Shown piece by piece: positions 1-11,208 of a stretch of DNA of 35,932 nt. The notes beneath the pieces were generated by a model that saw only the letters and a program-made list of their open reading frames with translations, was not told the DNA's origin and made no database searches. Where the stretch lies: positions 1 to 35,932 of the forward strand of contig JAUNKE010000020.1 in the NCBI GenBank assembly GCA_030532905.1. Direction: 5' to 3'. This DNA comes from Peptostreptococcaceae bacterium. GTDB lineage: Bacteria; Bacillota; Clostridia; Peptostreptococcales; Filifactoraceae. How positions within the stretch are numbered: position 1 is the first letter of the stretch; the number at the start of each line of letters is the position of its first letter. The position numbers and the translations under genes are program-made.

Positions 1-48
1 GCCTGTAGTGGACTTTCACCACCAAGTTATTGCCCATGCCGAGCACAC
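1..48 (-). mobile_element. 5' end of a group II intron (partial)
   Basis: Read on the minus strand from position 48 downward, the sequence starts GTGTGCTCGGCATGGGC and continues with a GGTGGTGAAAGTCC element. GTGYG is the consensus 5' boundary of group II introns, and the GTGTGC-CGGCATGGG opening with a GGTGAAAGTCC-type stem soon after is typical of bacterial intron RNAs. The rest of the intron, including any reverse-transcriptase ORF, would lie to the left of the window. Its position a few bases past a strong terminator hairpin (54-78) matches the known preference of class C group II introns for intrinsic terminators. No protein-coding sense was found here on either strand. Intron identity is fairly likely; the class is inferred. 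Confidence 0.72.
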
Positions 49-49
49 T

Positions 50-80
50 ACAAAAGCGAGACGAAAATCGTCTCGCTTAT
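50..80 (-). terminator. Intrinsic terminator of the secreted-protein gene
   Basis: Positions 54-64 and 68-78 form a perfect 11-bp inverted repeat with a 3-base loop, 22 bases past the stop codon of the minus-strand gene ending at 101. On the minus strand the stem is followed by a short T-run and then directly by the intron boundary. Confidence 0.8.
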
Positions 81-100
81 TTGGAACTTTGTATTGATTT

Positions 101-2296
101 CTATTGATTCCACAGTGAGCGCGGCATAAATCCGAGTTTTACCGGCGATGCGGAACCATTCGCAAGCATGTAGCGGATGGTCGTGCTCTGTCCTCCAGGA
201 ATTCGTCCGAGATAACGCGCATCATGCGGCCCGAAGCTGCTTACGGTTCGATTGATTCCGTCCGGCCAACCGATGAATCCTCGGAAAGCACCGCCGCGAC
301 AATTTACAAACAGTAAGGTGTCTTCTTCCGGCGTAACGGTGATTTTGTACTCGATTCCGTAATTTCCTTTGTTTTCCGTAACCTCGGCAGTGATTCCGTC
401 GGTTCCTTTAATCCACTCGTCCGCATCTCGTCCAAGCAAGATACTGCTCGCCTCGCGTCCAGGAACTTTGATGGAAGTATGTCGCTCAACGACATTGAAT
501 GTTCCGCGCGGATGCTGGTCTCTCGGCTGATAAGTCAACAGTGGCAAATGCTCAAGCTGCGTGCTCGGTCCGACTGCGGCAACGATGATTTTGACCGTTC
601 CGCTGGTCTCAAATTCGCTGAGCATCGAAATCAGATTGTCCGGTTTCCATTTCAAATGCGCTCTGGAGTCATAAACGATGGCGGATTGTCCGACATCGAT
701 CGTCGTTGTCGCCCATGGTGAATTTGCATTAAAGTGAGTTTCCAAAACCTTTCCACCGACTTCATGCGGGTCGGGAGAAGGACCTTTCATTCCCGTTTTT
801 TCAAGATTGAAATTCACCGGAACCGAATCCGCGTTCTGTACGATGACCACGACGCCGGCACCGTTGGATTTCGGTGCGGGAATTTTGTTGACATGATAGG
901 TCAGCAATCTTCCTCTTTGTGCAGTAATCGTATCTTCATATAAAATTCCGTAGTCGAATACATTCTCCGGTGAGTCGCTCATGATAAGCAGTCCCGGTGT
1001 ATCTTCAAAACTCAATGTGCCCAAGTCCTTGAACAGCTCCAAATAATTCGTACCGTTGAAGTTTTCAAGCGGCGTGTTGACAAAGCCGCCACCGTTGGCG
1101 AAATAGTCGAGCTGTGTTTGCACGATTCTTGTGCCGATATTGACTTCAATTTCGTGCGGCTCACTCAAATTGCCGAATTCGTCTTTGAGCTGAAGGGTGA
1201 CGAAGTATTTTCCGGATGAGAAAAATTTGGTCGGCTTCGCTTTTACAGCTTTGCTCGGGTCCTGACTCTCATGACGGTAGCTCCAAATCGCTTCCGTAAT
1301 CATTTCCCAAGGCTCATTGTTCTGCGTATAGACGATTTCAAAATCCTCGCCGCGTCCGATGTCGGTTTTGTTGACGAAAACATTTGACAGCGTAGGCGGT
1401 TGATTTTGTTGAAGCGTGAAAGGTTTTTTAATCCATTCACTCCATACTTTTCTGTTGTTTTGAACACGATACATCACTTCGTAATCTCCCGCAGGCAGAC
1501 CGTCGAACAATTTGTTGATGTCGCTGAATTTTGCGCTCGGGTTGGTCGATACGGCAAATTCTTTGGCGGTGATGGTGTCGCCGTCGATGTCGCTGCTCTT
1601 GTCGGTGACTTCAATTTTTTGTCCCTGAATATATTCCGGAGCGACAAATTCAAAATCGGCAACCGGCGGATTGAGGTCGGCGATTTTTTCTTTGACGACC
1701 ACTTCTTTTTTCGCCGGGTCATAGCTGACGCTCAAACCGAAATTATCGACGAAAAATTTCAGCGGCAACAGCGTCGTGTTGTCTTTTACAATCGGCACAT
1801 CGTCAATCTTCACTTTTTTGCCGTTGACGAGCGCTTCTTTTTTATCGATGGTCACCGTCGCTTTGGTCGTTTGCGTTTTGACGGTGATTTGTTTTGTCTT
1901 ACTGTTAAAATTCGGTGCGGCGCTTAGAATCTGCTCGGACAAAAACCGGAGCGGAAGATAGGTTCTTCCGTTGAGGGATTGTGCCGGAACGGGAAGCGTC
2001 ACTTTTTTGCCGTTGACGGTTGAATTTTTGCTGCCGAGAACCAACTTGACTGTTTTTGCCGAAGCGCCGTTGTTTTTCGGAGCGGGAGCAGGTGTGGGTG
2101 CAGGCGCGGGCTCCGTCGGTTGTTGCGGAGCGAGCGTTGCATTCGGGTCGGGAGTTGTCGGCTCCGACGGCTGCTCGGTTTGAGTCGGCGGATTCGGCTC
2201 ATCGAACAGAGAATCCCCCTCGTCTGCAAAAGCGAACATGCCGAGTGCCATATTCGCTGCGAGAATCACACTTAACATTCTTTTCAATCTTTTCAT
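101..2296 (-). CDS. Secreted protein with copper-amine-oxidase-N repeats and a large uncharacterised C-terminal region
   Basis: This 731-residue protein begins with a clear signal peptide (MKRLKRM, hydrophobic core, cleavage likely after AFA near residue 24). A Pro/Thr/Ala-rich spacer fills about residues 30-75. Residues 80-205 carry two copies of the copper amine oxidase N-terminal-type fold (LNGRTYLPLRFL and DNTTLLPLKFFVD), a domain common on clostridial surface proteins that is not itself an oxidase. Residues 210-395 look like two beta-sandwich (PKD/Ig-like) segments (PPVADF..., QPPTLSNVF...). The last 330 residues are not recognised; they are rich in beta-strand-like stretches and contain no obvious protease or hydrolase motif. 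It starts 20 bp after the LacI-type gene, with an AAAGGA ribosome site, so the two are probably co-transcribed. A role at the cell surface is inferred; substrate unknown. Confidence 0.85.
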   Translation of the reverse strand: MKRLKRMLSVILAANMALGMFAFADEGDSLFDEPNPPTQTEQPSEPTTPDPNATLAPQQPTEPAPAPTPAPAPKNNGASAKTVKLVLGSKNSTVNGKKVTLPVPAQSLNGRTYLPLRFLSEQILSAAPNFNSKTKQITVKTQTTKATVTIDKKEALVNGKKVKIDDVPIVKDNTTLLPLKFFVDNFGLSVSYDPAKKEVVVKEKIADLNPPVADFEFVAPEYIQGQKIEVTDKSSDIDGDTITAKEFAVSTNPSAKFSDINKLFDGLPAGDYEVMYRVQNNRKVWSEWIKKPFTLQQNQPPTLSNVFVNKTDIGRGEDFEIVYTQNNEPWEMITEAIWSYRHESQDPSKAVKAKPTKFFSSGKYFVTLQLKDEFGNLSEPHEIEVNIGTRIVQTQLDYFANGGGFVNTPLENFNGTNYLELFKDLGTLSFEDTPGLLIMSDSPENVFDYGILYEDTITAQRGRLLTYHVNKIPAPKSNGAGVVVIVQNADSVPVNFNLEKTGMKGPSPDPHEVGGKVLETHFNANSPWATTTIDVGQSAIVYDSRAHLKWKPDNLISMLSEFETSGTVKIIVAAVGPSTQLEHLPLLTYQPRDQHPRGTFNVVERHTSIKVPGREASSILLGRDADEWIKGTDGITAEVTENKGNYGIEYKITVTPEEDTLLFVNCRGGAFRGFIGWPDGINRTVSSFGPHDARYLGRIPGGQSTTIRYMLANGSASPVKLGFMPRSLWNQ

Positions 2297-2316
2297 AAAT
2301 CATCCTTTCCTTTCCG

Positions 2317-3420
2317 CTAAAATATCCAATCGTCATGAGTGTATATATCTTTGACAAAAGGCACATTTTGTTTGTTGACGATATGCGGAAAGATAAAATT
2401 TGTTGTTGAAACGGGTTTGTTTTTGCCGGAGATGCTTTTGTAAAGTCTTTTCAAGCAACTATATACCACTTTTCGCGGGTTTTGATAAATGGACGCGTTG
2501 ATGGTTCCGTTTTGGATGGAGCTGATGATGTCATTGGAGAGTTCATGACCGATGACGACGATGTCATTTTGCTTTTTCTCCTGCTTGATGACTTTGGCAA
2601 CATGCTCGGTCATCGAATTCGTGACATACAGACCCGCAAGGTCGGGATTGGTTTCCAGCACATGATGGGTCAGCTCGTTCATCTCTTCAATGTATAAATT
2701 TTCGTGCGCATCGCTGAGCATTCGGGTGTTAAAGATTCTCTCCAATTGCAATTTCGGAAAATCCTTGTGTACCGTCGAAAGAAATCCGAGAATTCGATTT
2801 TCGATGCAGAGTACATCGCGATGGACGCCGACGATGGCGATTTTCCCTTCGCCCTGCAGATAGAGTCCCATCAGATGCGCGGCGATTTCACCGGCAGCCA
2901 CATCATCCAGTCCGGTGTAACATTCCCGAAGGCTGTTCGGCGCATCCGAGATAAAAGTGTTCACAACGATGTCGTTTTTCACCAGCTTGGCAATATAAGG
3001 GTCAAGCTTGTATGAATTGTATGGAATGGCTGCAATTCCTTTGATGTCCGAGTCATTAAGTTCTTCGAATAAACGAATTTGGTCGTCGATGCGATAGCTC
3101 GATGTTTTGAAAGGAATGATTTCGACGCCGTAAAACGAGTAGCTTTTTTCAAAATCCTGAATTCCTTTTTCAACCTGTGACCAAAAATGCGGCTCCGCAT
3201 CCGGATAGATGACCGCTATCTTGATGGGATTTCTCTTGGCAACGAGTGCACGCGCCACGGAACTTGGTGTATAGTTGAGTTCTTTCGCAATCCGCCGAAT
3301 TTTTTCTTCGGTTTCTTTGGACACGCCTCCGCGAGAATGCATCACGCGGTCAACCGTGCCGATTGAAACATTGGCGGCGGCGGCGACATCTTTGATGGTC
3401 GCTTTTTTTGTGTTTATCAT
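2317..3420 (-). CDS. LacI-family transcriptional regulator
   Basis: The 367-residue protein opens with a textbook LacI helix-turn-helix (TIKDVAAAANVSIGTVDRVM, residues 8-27) and hinge region (YTPSSVARALVAKRN). It is followed by a periplasmic-binding-protein-like effector domain (IKIAVIYPDAEPHFW onward, with VVIGHELSNDII near the C-terminus). The domain resembles sugar-binding members (Peripla_BP_4 type). The usual length for the family is 330-370. A GGGAGG ribosome site precedes the ATG. It is the first gene of a likely two-gene unit with the secreted protein downstream, suggesting it senses a small ligand, perhaps a sugar, and may autoregulate. The ligand cannot be read from sequence. Confidence 0.9.
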   Translation of the reverse strand: MINTKKATIKDVAAAANVSIGTVDRVMHSRGGVSKETEEKIRRIAKELNYTPSSVARALVAKRNPIKIAVIYPDAEPHFWSQVEKGIQDFEKSYSFYGVEIIPFKTSSYRIDDQIRLFEELNDSDIKGIAAIPYNSYKLDPYIAKLVKNDIVVNTFISDAPNSLRECYTGLDDVAAGEIAAHLMGLYLQGEGKIAIVGVHRDVLCIENRILGFLSTVHKDFPKLQLERIFNTRMLSDAHENLYIEEMNELTHHVLETNPDLAGLYVTNSMTEHVAKVIKQEKKQNDIVVIGHELSNDIISSIQNGTINASIYQNPRKVVYSCLKRLYKSISGKNKPVSTTNFIFPHIVNKQNVPFVKDIYTHDDWIF

Positions 3421-3450
3421 ATTTGCCTCCCGACAATAATAGTCCTAAAT

Positions 3451-3459
3451 ATTATAGCA
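3451..3459 (-). promoter_or_regulatory. Extended -10 promoter of the LacI-type gene
   Basis: On the minus strand TGCTATAAT lies about 30 bases upstream of the start codon. It is a perfect extended -10 element; no good -35 is seen at the expected distance. Confidence 0.5.
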
Positions 3460-3540
3460 AATATAATCTAATCTTGCTTAGATTTTCATACAAATTAACA
3501 CAAATGTAATCTTTCAACGCAAGCTAAATTCCCACAAGCA

Positions 3541-3569
3541 TTGCAAAGTTGTCGGATTAAAGATATAAT
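3541..3569 (+). promoter_or_regulatory. Promoter of the ruvC-ruvA-ruvB operon
   Basis: TTGCAA (3541-3546) and TATAAT (3564-3569) are separated by exactly 17 bases and sit about 55 bases upstream of ruvC. This is a near-consensus housekeeping (sigma-A) promoter, arranged divergently from the LacI-type gene. Confidence 0.7.
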
Positions 3570-3623
3570 AAAGGATGGAAAAGCAAGCGCAAGAGAAGTT
3601 TTTGACTTCGGGCAGGAGGAAAA

Positions 3624-4115
3624 ATGAGAGTTCTTGGAATTGACCCGGGACTTGCCATCGTCGGTTATGGCATTATCGATTTTGACGGAAACAAATACAA
3701 GGTGGTGGACTACGGTGTGATTACGACGCCGGCGAAAACCGGTTATGCAAAAAGAATAAAGATGCTGTACGATTCGATGGAAATTTTACTTAATCAGTAT
3801 GAAGTTGACGAAGTGGCGATTGAAGAATTGTTTTTTAATCAAAATACGAAGACGGCAATTGATGTGGCGCAGGCGAGGGGAGCATTGGTTCTGTCGGTGA
3901 TGAACAAGGGCGTGGAGCTTTTTGAATACACACCGCTTCAGGTCAAGCAAAGCGTATGCGGTTACGGACGCGCGGATAAAAGACAGGTTCAGGATATGGT
4001 TCAGCGTCTGCTTTCGCTCAAGAGCATTCCCAAGCCCGACGATGCGGCGGATGCGCTGGCAATCGCGATCGGTCATTGCAGCACGAATCGCTTCTCGAAA
4101 TTGTTCAAAGTCTAG
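3624..4115 (+). CDS. ruvC: Holliday junction resolvase RuvC
   Basis: RuvC is the endonuclease that cuts four-way DNA junctions moved by RuvAB during recombinational repair. The 163-residue product has the RNase-H-like opening MRVLGIDPGLAIVGYG with catalytic Asp7, the second acidic motif AIEELFFNQN (Glu67/Glu68), and the C-terminal PDDAADALAIAIGHC with Asp140 and Asp143. Length is normal (about 160-175). An AGGAGGA ribosome site lies at 3614-3620, and the gene is the first in a tight ruvC-ruvA-ruvB cluster, the usual order in Clostridia. Confidence 0.98.
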   Translation: MRVLGIDPGLAIVGYGIIDFDGNKYKVVDYGVITTPAKTGYAKRIKMLYDSMEILLNQYEVDEVAIEELFFNQNTKTAIDVAQARGALVLSVMNKGVELFEYTPLQVKQSVCGYGRADKRQVQDMVQRLLSLKSIPKPDDAADALAIAIGHCSTNRFSKLFKV

Positions 4116-4137
4116 CTTGCAAAATTTAGGAGAAATT

Positions 4138-4731
4138 ATGTTTGGATATATCACCGGAATTGTGACGGAAATTTATTTGGATTATGTGATTTTGGAAACG
4201 GGCGGCATCGGTTTCAAGATGACGACTTCGCAGTTTACGAATCGCAGTTTGGAAATGGGAAAATCGGCAAGGCTTTATACGAAGCTCAATGTGCGCGAGG
4301 ATGATATTTCATTGCTCGGTTTTTCGGACAAACGGGAGATGAAGATGTTTGAACTGTTGACCTCGGTTTCGAAGGTCGGGCCGAAAGTGGCGTTCAGCAT
4401 TTTGTCATCCTATGATGTCGAAAGCCTGCAAGCGATAATTTTGCGCGGCGATGTCAATATGTTGTCCAAGGCGTCGGGCGTCGGCAAAAAAACGGCGGAG
4501 CGAATTATCGTGGAGCTCAAAGACAAGGTGGACAAGAATTCGGCAACCGAGATCGTCAACATCGGAAATATTTTGGATTCGAGTTTTGATGAAGCGCTGG
4601 AAGTTTTGCTCAGCCTCGGCTTCAGCAAGTCGGAGGCGAGCGTTTCGGTGGAAGATGCGCTTGCCGTCGATTCCAAATTGCAGACCAATGAGCTTGTCAA
4701 AATTGCGCTCGGCAAATTGAGTAAGTTGTAG
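4138..4731 (+). CDS. ruvA: Holliday junction branch migration protein RuvA
   Basis: RuvA binds the four-way junction as a tetramer and loads RuvB. The 197-residue protein has the N-terminal OB-fold ([20 protein letters not shown]), the helix-hairpin-helix pair ([17 protein letters not shown] and [19 protein letters not shown]) and the C-terminal three-helix domain that contacts RuvB ([16 protein letters not shown]). The open frame extends upstream to 3922, overlapping ruvC. The ATG at 4138 is chosen because it follows a TTAGGAGA ribosome site and gives the exact family N-terminus. It begins 22 bases after ruvC and ends 8 bases before ruvB. Confidence 0.98.
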   Translation: MFGYITGIVTEIYLDYVILETGGIGFKMTTSQFTNRSLEMGKSARLYTKLNVREDDISLLGFSDKREMKMFELLTSVSKVGPKVAFSILSSYDVESLQAIILRGDVNMLSKASGVGKKTAERIIVELKDKVDKNSATEIVNIGNILDSSFDEALEVLLSLGFSKSEASVSVEDALAVDSKLQTNELVKIALGKLSKL

Positions 4732-4739
4732 GAGGAGTC

Positions 4740-5741
4740 ATGTTTGATGAAGAAAGATTGATAAGCTCCGGCTATCTCAATGAAGATTATGAGATTGAAA
4801 GCTCGCTTCGGCCGAAACGATTGGATGAATATATCGGACAGGAGCGCGCGAAGGAGCAGTTGGATATTTTTATACAGGCGGCGCGACAACGAGGCGACCA
4901 GCTCGACCATGTGTTGCTCTACGGTCCGCCGGGATTGGGAAAGACGACGCTCTCGACCATCATTGCCAATGAGATGGATGCGAATATCAAGGTCACATCG
5001 GGGCCGGCGATTGAGCGCTCGGGAGATTTGGCGGCGATTTTGACCAATCTGATGGACGGCGATGTGCTCTTTGTCGATGAGATTCATCGGCTGCATCGAA
5101 CGGTCGAGGAGATACTCTATCCGGCGATGGAGGATCGCGCCATCGACATTATTATCGGAAAAGGTCCGTCGGCTCGCTCGATTCGATTGGACTTGCCGAA
5201 ATTTACTTTGGTCGGCGCGACGACTCGCTCGGGAATGCTCACCTCGCCTTTGCGCGACCGATTCGGCGTGATTCTCAACTTGGATTTATACAAGGACAAT
5301 GAATTGCAGCAGATTATCGAGCGCTCCGCCGGAATCTTGGGTGTCGATATCGATGAAAAATCTTCGCTCGAATTGGCGCGACGCTCTCGGGGAACGCCGA
5401 GAATTGCGAATCGACTGCTCAAAAGAGTGCGCGATTTTGCGCAGGTTAAAGGCTCGGGGAGAATCGACCTTGAGAGTACGCAGGCGGCATTGGATATGTT
5501 CGAAGTGGACAAGGAAGGCTTGGATGTGACGGACAAGAGAATGCTTTTGACCATCATCAACAAATTCGGCGGCGGGCCGGTCGGGGTGGAAACCTTGTCG
5601 GCGGCAATCGGGGAAGATAGGGAGACGATTGAGGAAGTGTATGAGCCGTATTTGATACAGAGAGGATTTTTGAATCGAACCAATCGCGGTCGAATGGCAA
5701 CGGATTTTGCGTATCAGCATTTTAATATTCAAAAGAGGTAA
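4740..5741 (+). CDS. ruvB: Holliday junction branch migration ATPase RuvB
   Basis: RuvB is the AAA+ hexameric motor that drives branch migration. In this 333-residue protein, Walker A is GPPGLGKTT with Lys68, Walker B is [10 protein letters not shown] with Asp113/Glu114, sensor 1 is LVGATTRSG, and the winged-helix C-terminus ([34 protein letters not shown]) is intact. Length is typical (330-345). It starts 8 bases after ruvA behind a GTAGGAGG ribosome site, and the next gene starts 2 bases after its stop, so the operon continues into the SpoIID-like gene. Confidence 0.98.
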   Translation: MFDEERLISSGYLNEDYEIESSLRPKRLDEYIGQERAKEQLDIFIQAARQRGDQLDHVLLYGPPGLGKTTLSTIIANEMDANIKVTSGPAIERSGDLAAILTNLMDGDVLFVDEIHRLHRTVEEILYPAMEDRAIDIIIGKGPSARSIRLDLPKFTLVGATTRSGMLTSPLRDRFGVILNLDLYKDNELQQIIERSAGILGVDIDEKSSLELARRSRGTPRIANRLLKRVRDFAQVKGSGRIDLESTQAALDMFEVDKEGLDVTDKRMLLTIINKFGGGPVGVETLSAAIGEDRETIEEVYEPYLIQRGFLNRTNRGRMATDFAYQHFNIQKR

Positions 5742-5743
5742 CT

Positions 5744-7317
5744 ATGAAGAAAAGATGGATAACAATATTGATTTTGTTAAGCACCCTTTCCAGTAGTCTT
5801 GTGGCATGGGGGAATGGATATGACAACAATTTCAAAGTACGAGTCGGAATTTTTTACGGCAGCAATGCAAAGCCGAGCTATACGATTGGCGGAACGCAAT
5901 TGTATGTGGCGGCGAACAATCAGGTGTTGATGCAGACATCGGCGAATCAGATGCAGGTCAGTCGGGCGAATATCTATTATTTTAATCAAAGTTCGAATTC
6001 CTATGAGGAAGCGAGCGCGCAAACCGGATTGGCTTATTATTCGAACGGAAGTTTTTATCCCGCTTCGACAAGTTCCGCGGCGGGCTTTACACCGACGGGG
6101 CAGGCGGATATTTTGATAACGGCGAACGACGGGCGTAATTTGGCATTGGTCGGAAGTGTCGACCAATTTATCGGCAGTACGGATGATGTTGTCAGCATCA
6201 ACGGAACGAGATATCGCGAAAAGGCGAATATCATCAACAACGGGCGCTCGCTTGTAGCGGTCAACATCGTCGGGCTCGACCATTATCTGATGGGCGTCGT
6301 GCCGAAGGAGATGTCGCCGTCTTGGAATATGGAAGCGCTGATGGCGCAGAGCATCGTGGCGCGAAACTATGTGGTCACGAATATGAACAAGCATCGCTCG
6401 GAAGGATTTAATATTTGTAACACCACGAGCTGTCAGGTTTACGGCGGAATGTCCGCGGAAACGCAGCGAACAAATGCGGCGGTGATGCAGACCTCCGGCA
6501 TGATGATGTACTACGGCGGCTACCTGGTCGAAGGCTATTTCCATTCGAGCAGCGGCGGTCGCACCGAGAGCAGTGCGAATGCATGGGGCGGATGGAAACC
6601 TTATCTGCTCGGTACGGATGACCCTTTTTCATTAGGCAGTCCGCATGATTTGTGGGTGGTGCAGATGAGCGGAGAAGAAATCAGACAACAACTTGCGAGA
6701 AGCGGCGTGAATGTCGGCGAAGTGACGGGAATTACGATTTCGAAGATATCGGAAAACGGTCGCGTACTCGAGATGGTCGTTCACGGCAGCGGCGGCTCGC
6801 ATACTATAAAGAAGGATAAAATAAGAAAAACATTAGGAAGTAATAAATTCAAGAGCACCTTTTTCACGATTGCCAATCCGGCGATTGTAGGGGGCGCGGT
6901 TCGACCGAAAACGGCGGACAAAAATGAATCGCAGACGCCGAATTTGAAAAAAGCGGAGCCGCTTGAAAAAGTATTCGGCAACTTGGGCATCGTGATTGAC
7001 AAACAGAGCGCGGGCAAAGAGCCTGCCAAAGCGCCGGAGAAAGTGGAGCAGAAAGAGCAACAACCGGCTTCGAATCCGAAACCGGTATTGCAACCGACAT
7101 CGCAACCGGTGCCGCCGACTGCACAGTATAAACCGCAGTATTTGCCGCAACCGATTATGCAAAACTTTACGGTGACGGGCAATCAGTTCGTTTTCTACGG
7201 CAGAGGTTACGGGCATGGCGTCGGCATGAGTCAATACGGAGCGAAATCCATGGGCGACCGCGGATATAATTTCCAATCGATTCTGCAATATTACTTCAAA
7301 GGTGTGACGATTGCAAG

Positions 7318-7321
<4 letters not shown>
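5744..7321 (+). CDS. SpoIID/LytB-domain exported protein
   Basis: This 525-residue protein has an N-terminal signal sequence ([23 protein letters not shown]). It contains the SpoIID/LytB domain ([37 protein letters not shown], the disulfide-like [11 protein letters not shown], and YHSSSGG-type [12 protein letters not shown]), ending with the family signature [17 protein letters not shown]. SpoIID is a peptidoglycan lytic transglycosylase acting with SpoIIP in endospore engulfment; LytB-type relatives act in vegetative wall turnover. About 85 residues of Lys/Pro/Gln-rich sequence (roughly 385-470) interrupt the domain just before the GRGYGHG signature, which is unusual. The gene sits between ruvB and queA, as in other Clostridia, and its stop overlaps the queA start. 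Confidence 0.9.
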
Positions 7322-9469
<2,148 letters not shown>

Positions 9470-9613
9470 GGAAAAGTTTCGAGCCGAATTTGAGCTATAT
9501 CGAAAATGAAGTTCGACCCCGAAAGATTTTCAAAAAGATTCGAGCGAAAACGCTTTGATTGACATCTTTTGAATCGGGGTATTAAGTTTATAATTGTAAA
9601 GTCAGGAGGATTT
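9470..9613 (+). promoter_or_regulatory. Upstream region of yajC, with probable -10
   Basis: A TATAAT sequence at 9589-9594 lies 19 bases before the yajC start. A TTGACA at 9559-9564 is present but 24 bases away, which is too long for a standard promoter. A promoter here is plausible but its exact elements are uncertain. Confidence 0.35.
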
Positions 9614-9892
9614 ATGAATAACCCGGAAAGTGCAAAAATAATTAACTTGATAGTGCCTTTATTGTTTTTGGTCATTGCCTATTTTTTGATGGTAAGACCG
9701 CATAACAAAAGAGAGAAGGCGGCGAAAGCAATGCGCGATTCACTCGTGGTCGGTGATGAAGTGGTGACCATCGGCGGATTTATCGGCAAGGTCGTGAAGG
9801 TGAAAGACGACTATGTGACGATTGAAATCGGTGCCGACAAAGTCAAACTCAACATAGAAAAATGGGGAATCGGAAAAAGAATAAACAGTTAG
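9614..9892 (+). CDS. yajC: Preprotein translocase accessory subunit YajC
   Basis: YajC is a small inner-membrane protein associated with SecDF and the Sec translocon. This 92-residue protein has one N-terminal transmembrane helix (LIVPLLFLVIAYFLMVRP, residues 12-29) followed by the family motif HNKREKAAKAMRDSLVVGDEVVTIGGFIGKV and a short beta-rich cytosolic domain. ATG 9614 follows an AGGAGGA ribosome site; the frame is open further upstream but without one. Placement right after tgt is the classical arrangement, although secD/secF do not follow here. Confidence 0.95.
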   Translation: MNNPESAKIINLIVPLLFLVIAYFLMVRPHNKREKAAKAMRDSLVVGDEVVTIGGFIGKVVKVKDDYVTIEIGADKVKLNIEKWGIGKRINS

Positions 9893-9902
9893 TGAGGTAA
9901 AT

Positions 9903-10430
9903 ATGATTCTAAAAACATTTCGTGGGAAATTGCCGAAGGTTTCCGAGCAAGCTTATGTGTCGGAAAATGTAGTATTAACGGGAGACATTGAGATTGCGGA
10001 AGATGCGAATATCTGGTTCGGCGTGGTGATGCGCGGCGACATCAACAGCATTCGAATCGGAAAAGGAACCAATGTTCAGGACTTGACAATGGTGCATGCG
10101 GATGCGAATTGCCCGACCAAGCTCGGCGACAATGTGACGATTGGCCATTCCTGCATCATTCACGGCTGCGTGATTGAAGACAATGTGCTCATCGGGATGG
10201 ATTCGACGGTGATGAACGGCGCGGTGGTCGGAAAAAATTCCATCGTCGGCGCGGGCAGCTTGGTGACGGAAGGGAAACAATTCCCAAGCGGCGTGCTTGT
10301 GATGGGGCGTCCGGCAAAAGTCGTTCGAGAGTTGAGCGAAGAAGAAATCGCCGGCATTACGAAGGCGGCGCAGGGCTATGTTGCCAACTCCAAAGCGTAT
10401 TTGGAAGAAAGAGCGAAAGAAAATAAATAA
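9903..10430 (+). CDS. Gamma-class carbonic anhydrase family protein
   Basis: The 175-residue protein is a left-handed beta-helix built of hexapeptide repeats (VVLTGDIEI, ANIWFGVVMRGD, NSIRIGKGTNVQD, VTIGHSCIIHGC, NVLIGMDSTVMNGA) with a C-terminal helix (EEEIAGITKAAQGYVANSKAYLEE). Putative zinc ligands His65, His82 and His87 and the conserved Arg44, Asp46 and Gln59 are all present. Cam-type enzymes hydrate CO2; close homologues (YrdA/PaaY group) often show weak or no measured activity, so the reaction is an inference from the intact metal site. It begins 10 bases after yajC with a GAGGT ribosome site and is the last gene before a terminator. Confidence 0.92.
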   Translation: MILKTFRGKLPKVSEQAYVSENVVLTGDIEIAEDANIWFGVVMRGDINSIRIGKGTNVQDLTMVHADANCPTKLGDNVTIGHSCIIHGCVIEDNVLIGMDSTVMNGAVVGKNSIVGAGSLVTEGKQFPSGVLVMGRPAKVVRELSEEEIAGITKAAQGYVANSKAYLEERAKENK

Positions 10431-10436
10431 AACAAC

Positions 10437-10496
10437 AAAACCTAACCGAAGCGAAAAGCAGTTGAAACGCTGCTCACAGCTAAAGTTAGGTTTTTT
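10437..10496 (+). terminator. Terminator after the carbonic anhydrase gene
   Basis: AAAACCTAAC (10437-10446) pairs with GTTAGGTTTT (10485-10494), followed by more T residues. The loop holds a second small hairpin (AGCAG/CTGCT). Confidence 0.75.
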
Positions 10497-10531
10497 ATTC
10501 CGACAAGGATTGACGGATTTTTTACATCGAT

Positions 10532-10990
10532 TTAATCGCCGAAGATACCGTGACGCTTCAAAATATAAAGCGCGACCAGAAGCACGATGGCAAAAGGAAA
10601 GACGATTTTGTAAAAACCGAATCCGATGCCGATGCCGAGACAACCGGTTATCCAAATCGTCGCAGCGGTTGTGATACCCGACACCGTATTTTTGGAATGC
10701 AAGATGACGCCGCCACCCAAAAATCCGATTCCGGAAACAATTTGCGCAGGGATACGCGCGGTATCTACCTTAAGCGTTTGAATCACATCGGGATATTGTT
10801 TTGCCAGCTCCAATGTGCTGAAGTCGATTTCCATTTGAATCAGCGTGAGCAATGTGGATGCCAGACAAACGACGATATGCGTGGCGATGCCCGCCGGTTT
10901 GCCGCTTTTCTTTCTCTCGTTCCCGATGAGGCCGCCAATCAAAATGGCGATGAGTATTTTGAAAAATATATCCTGTATCGTCATATTCAT
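10532..10990 (-). CDS. MgtC/SapB family membrane protein
   Basis: This 152-residue membrane protein has the MgtC signature: KILIAILIGGLIGNERK with the conserved Glu-Arg, GIATHIVVCLAS, the RIPAQIVSGIGFLGGGVIL motif and the TTAATIWITGCLGIGIGFG helix. Family members have four to five transmembrane helices; MgtC influences Mg2+/phosphate homeostasis and inhibits the F-type ATPase in Salmonella, but most Gram-positive homologues are uncharacterised. A GGAGGG ribosome site lies 4 bases before the first ATG and 10 before a second in-frame ATG two codons later, so either could be used. It is a single-gene unit, convergent with the carbonic anhydrase gene. Confidence 0.93.
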   Translation of the reverse strand: MNMTIQDIFFKILIAILIGGLIGNERKKSGKPAGIATHIVVCLASTLLTLIQMEIDFSTLELAKQYPDVIQTLKVDTARIPAQIVSGIGFLGGGVILHSKNTVSGITTAATIWITGCLGIGIGFGFYKIVFPFAIVLLVALYILKRHGIFGD

Positions 10991-11058
10991 ACTACCCTCC
11001 CTCTCTTTTCTTACCTTTATTTCGTCCGAAGCATAAAAAGCTTTATAGCCTTTGCAAT

Positions 11059-11067
11059 ATTATACCA
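11059..11067 (-). promoter_or_regulatory. Extended -10 promoter of the MgtC-like gene
   Basis: On the minus strand TGGTATAAT lies about 70 bases upstream of the start codon, directly after the terminator of the gene upstream. No clear -35 is seen at 17 bases. Confidence 0.5.
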
Positions 11068-11086
11068 TTGGCTGTCAAGTTTGCAC

Positions 11087-11114
11087 AAAAAAACCCGACC
11101 GAAGTCGAGTTTTT
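11087..11114 (-). terminator. Terminator with a UUCG tetraloop
   Basis: On the minus strand a stem closes on C(TTCG)G, an exceptionally stable tetraloop, and the 3' arm runs into seven T residues. One mismatch interrupts the stem. It lies about 95 bases past the methyltransferase-like gene ending at 11209. Confidence 0.8.
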
Positions 11115-11208
11115 AGGTAAAGGTAGAAAATTTTTACGGATATCTTAAAAAGGGAACGGGAGAAAAACTCCTACAAGATATCAATAAAAAGTTGCTTGCA
11201 AATTTTAA

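Noticed and set aside
3922-4137. Upstream extension of the RuvA frame into ruvC
   Set aside because: It overlaps ruvC out of frame, has no ribosome site and adds 72 non-family residues; ATG 4138 gives the family N-terminus.
9559-9594. TTGACA plus TATAAT as a complete yajC promoter
   Set aside because: The 24-base spacing is too long for a normal promoter; only the -10 was retained as tentative.
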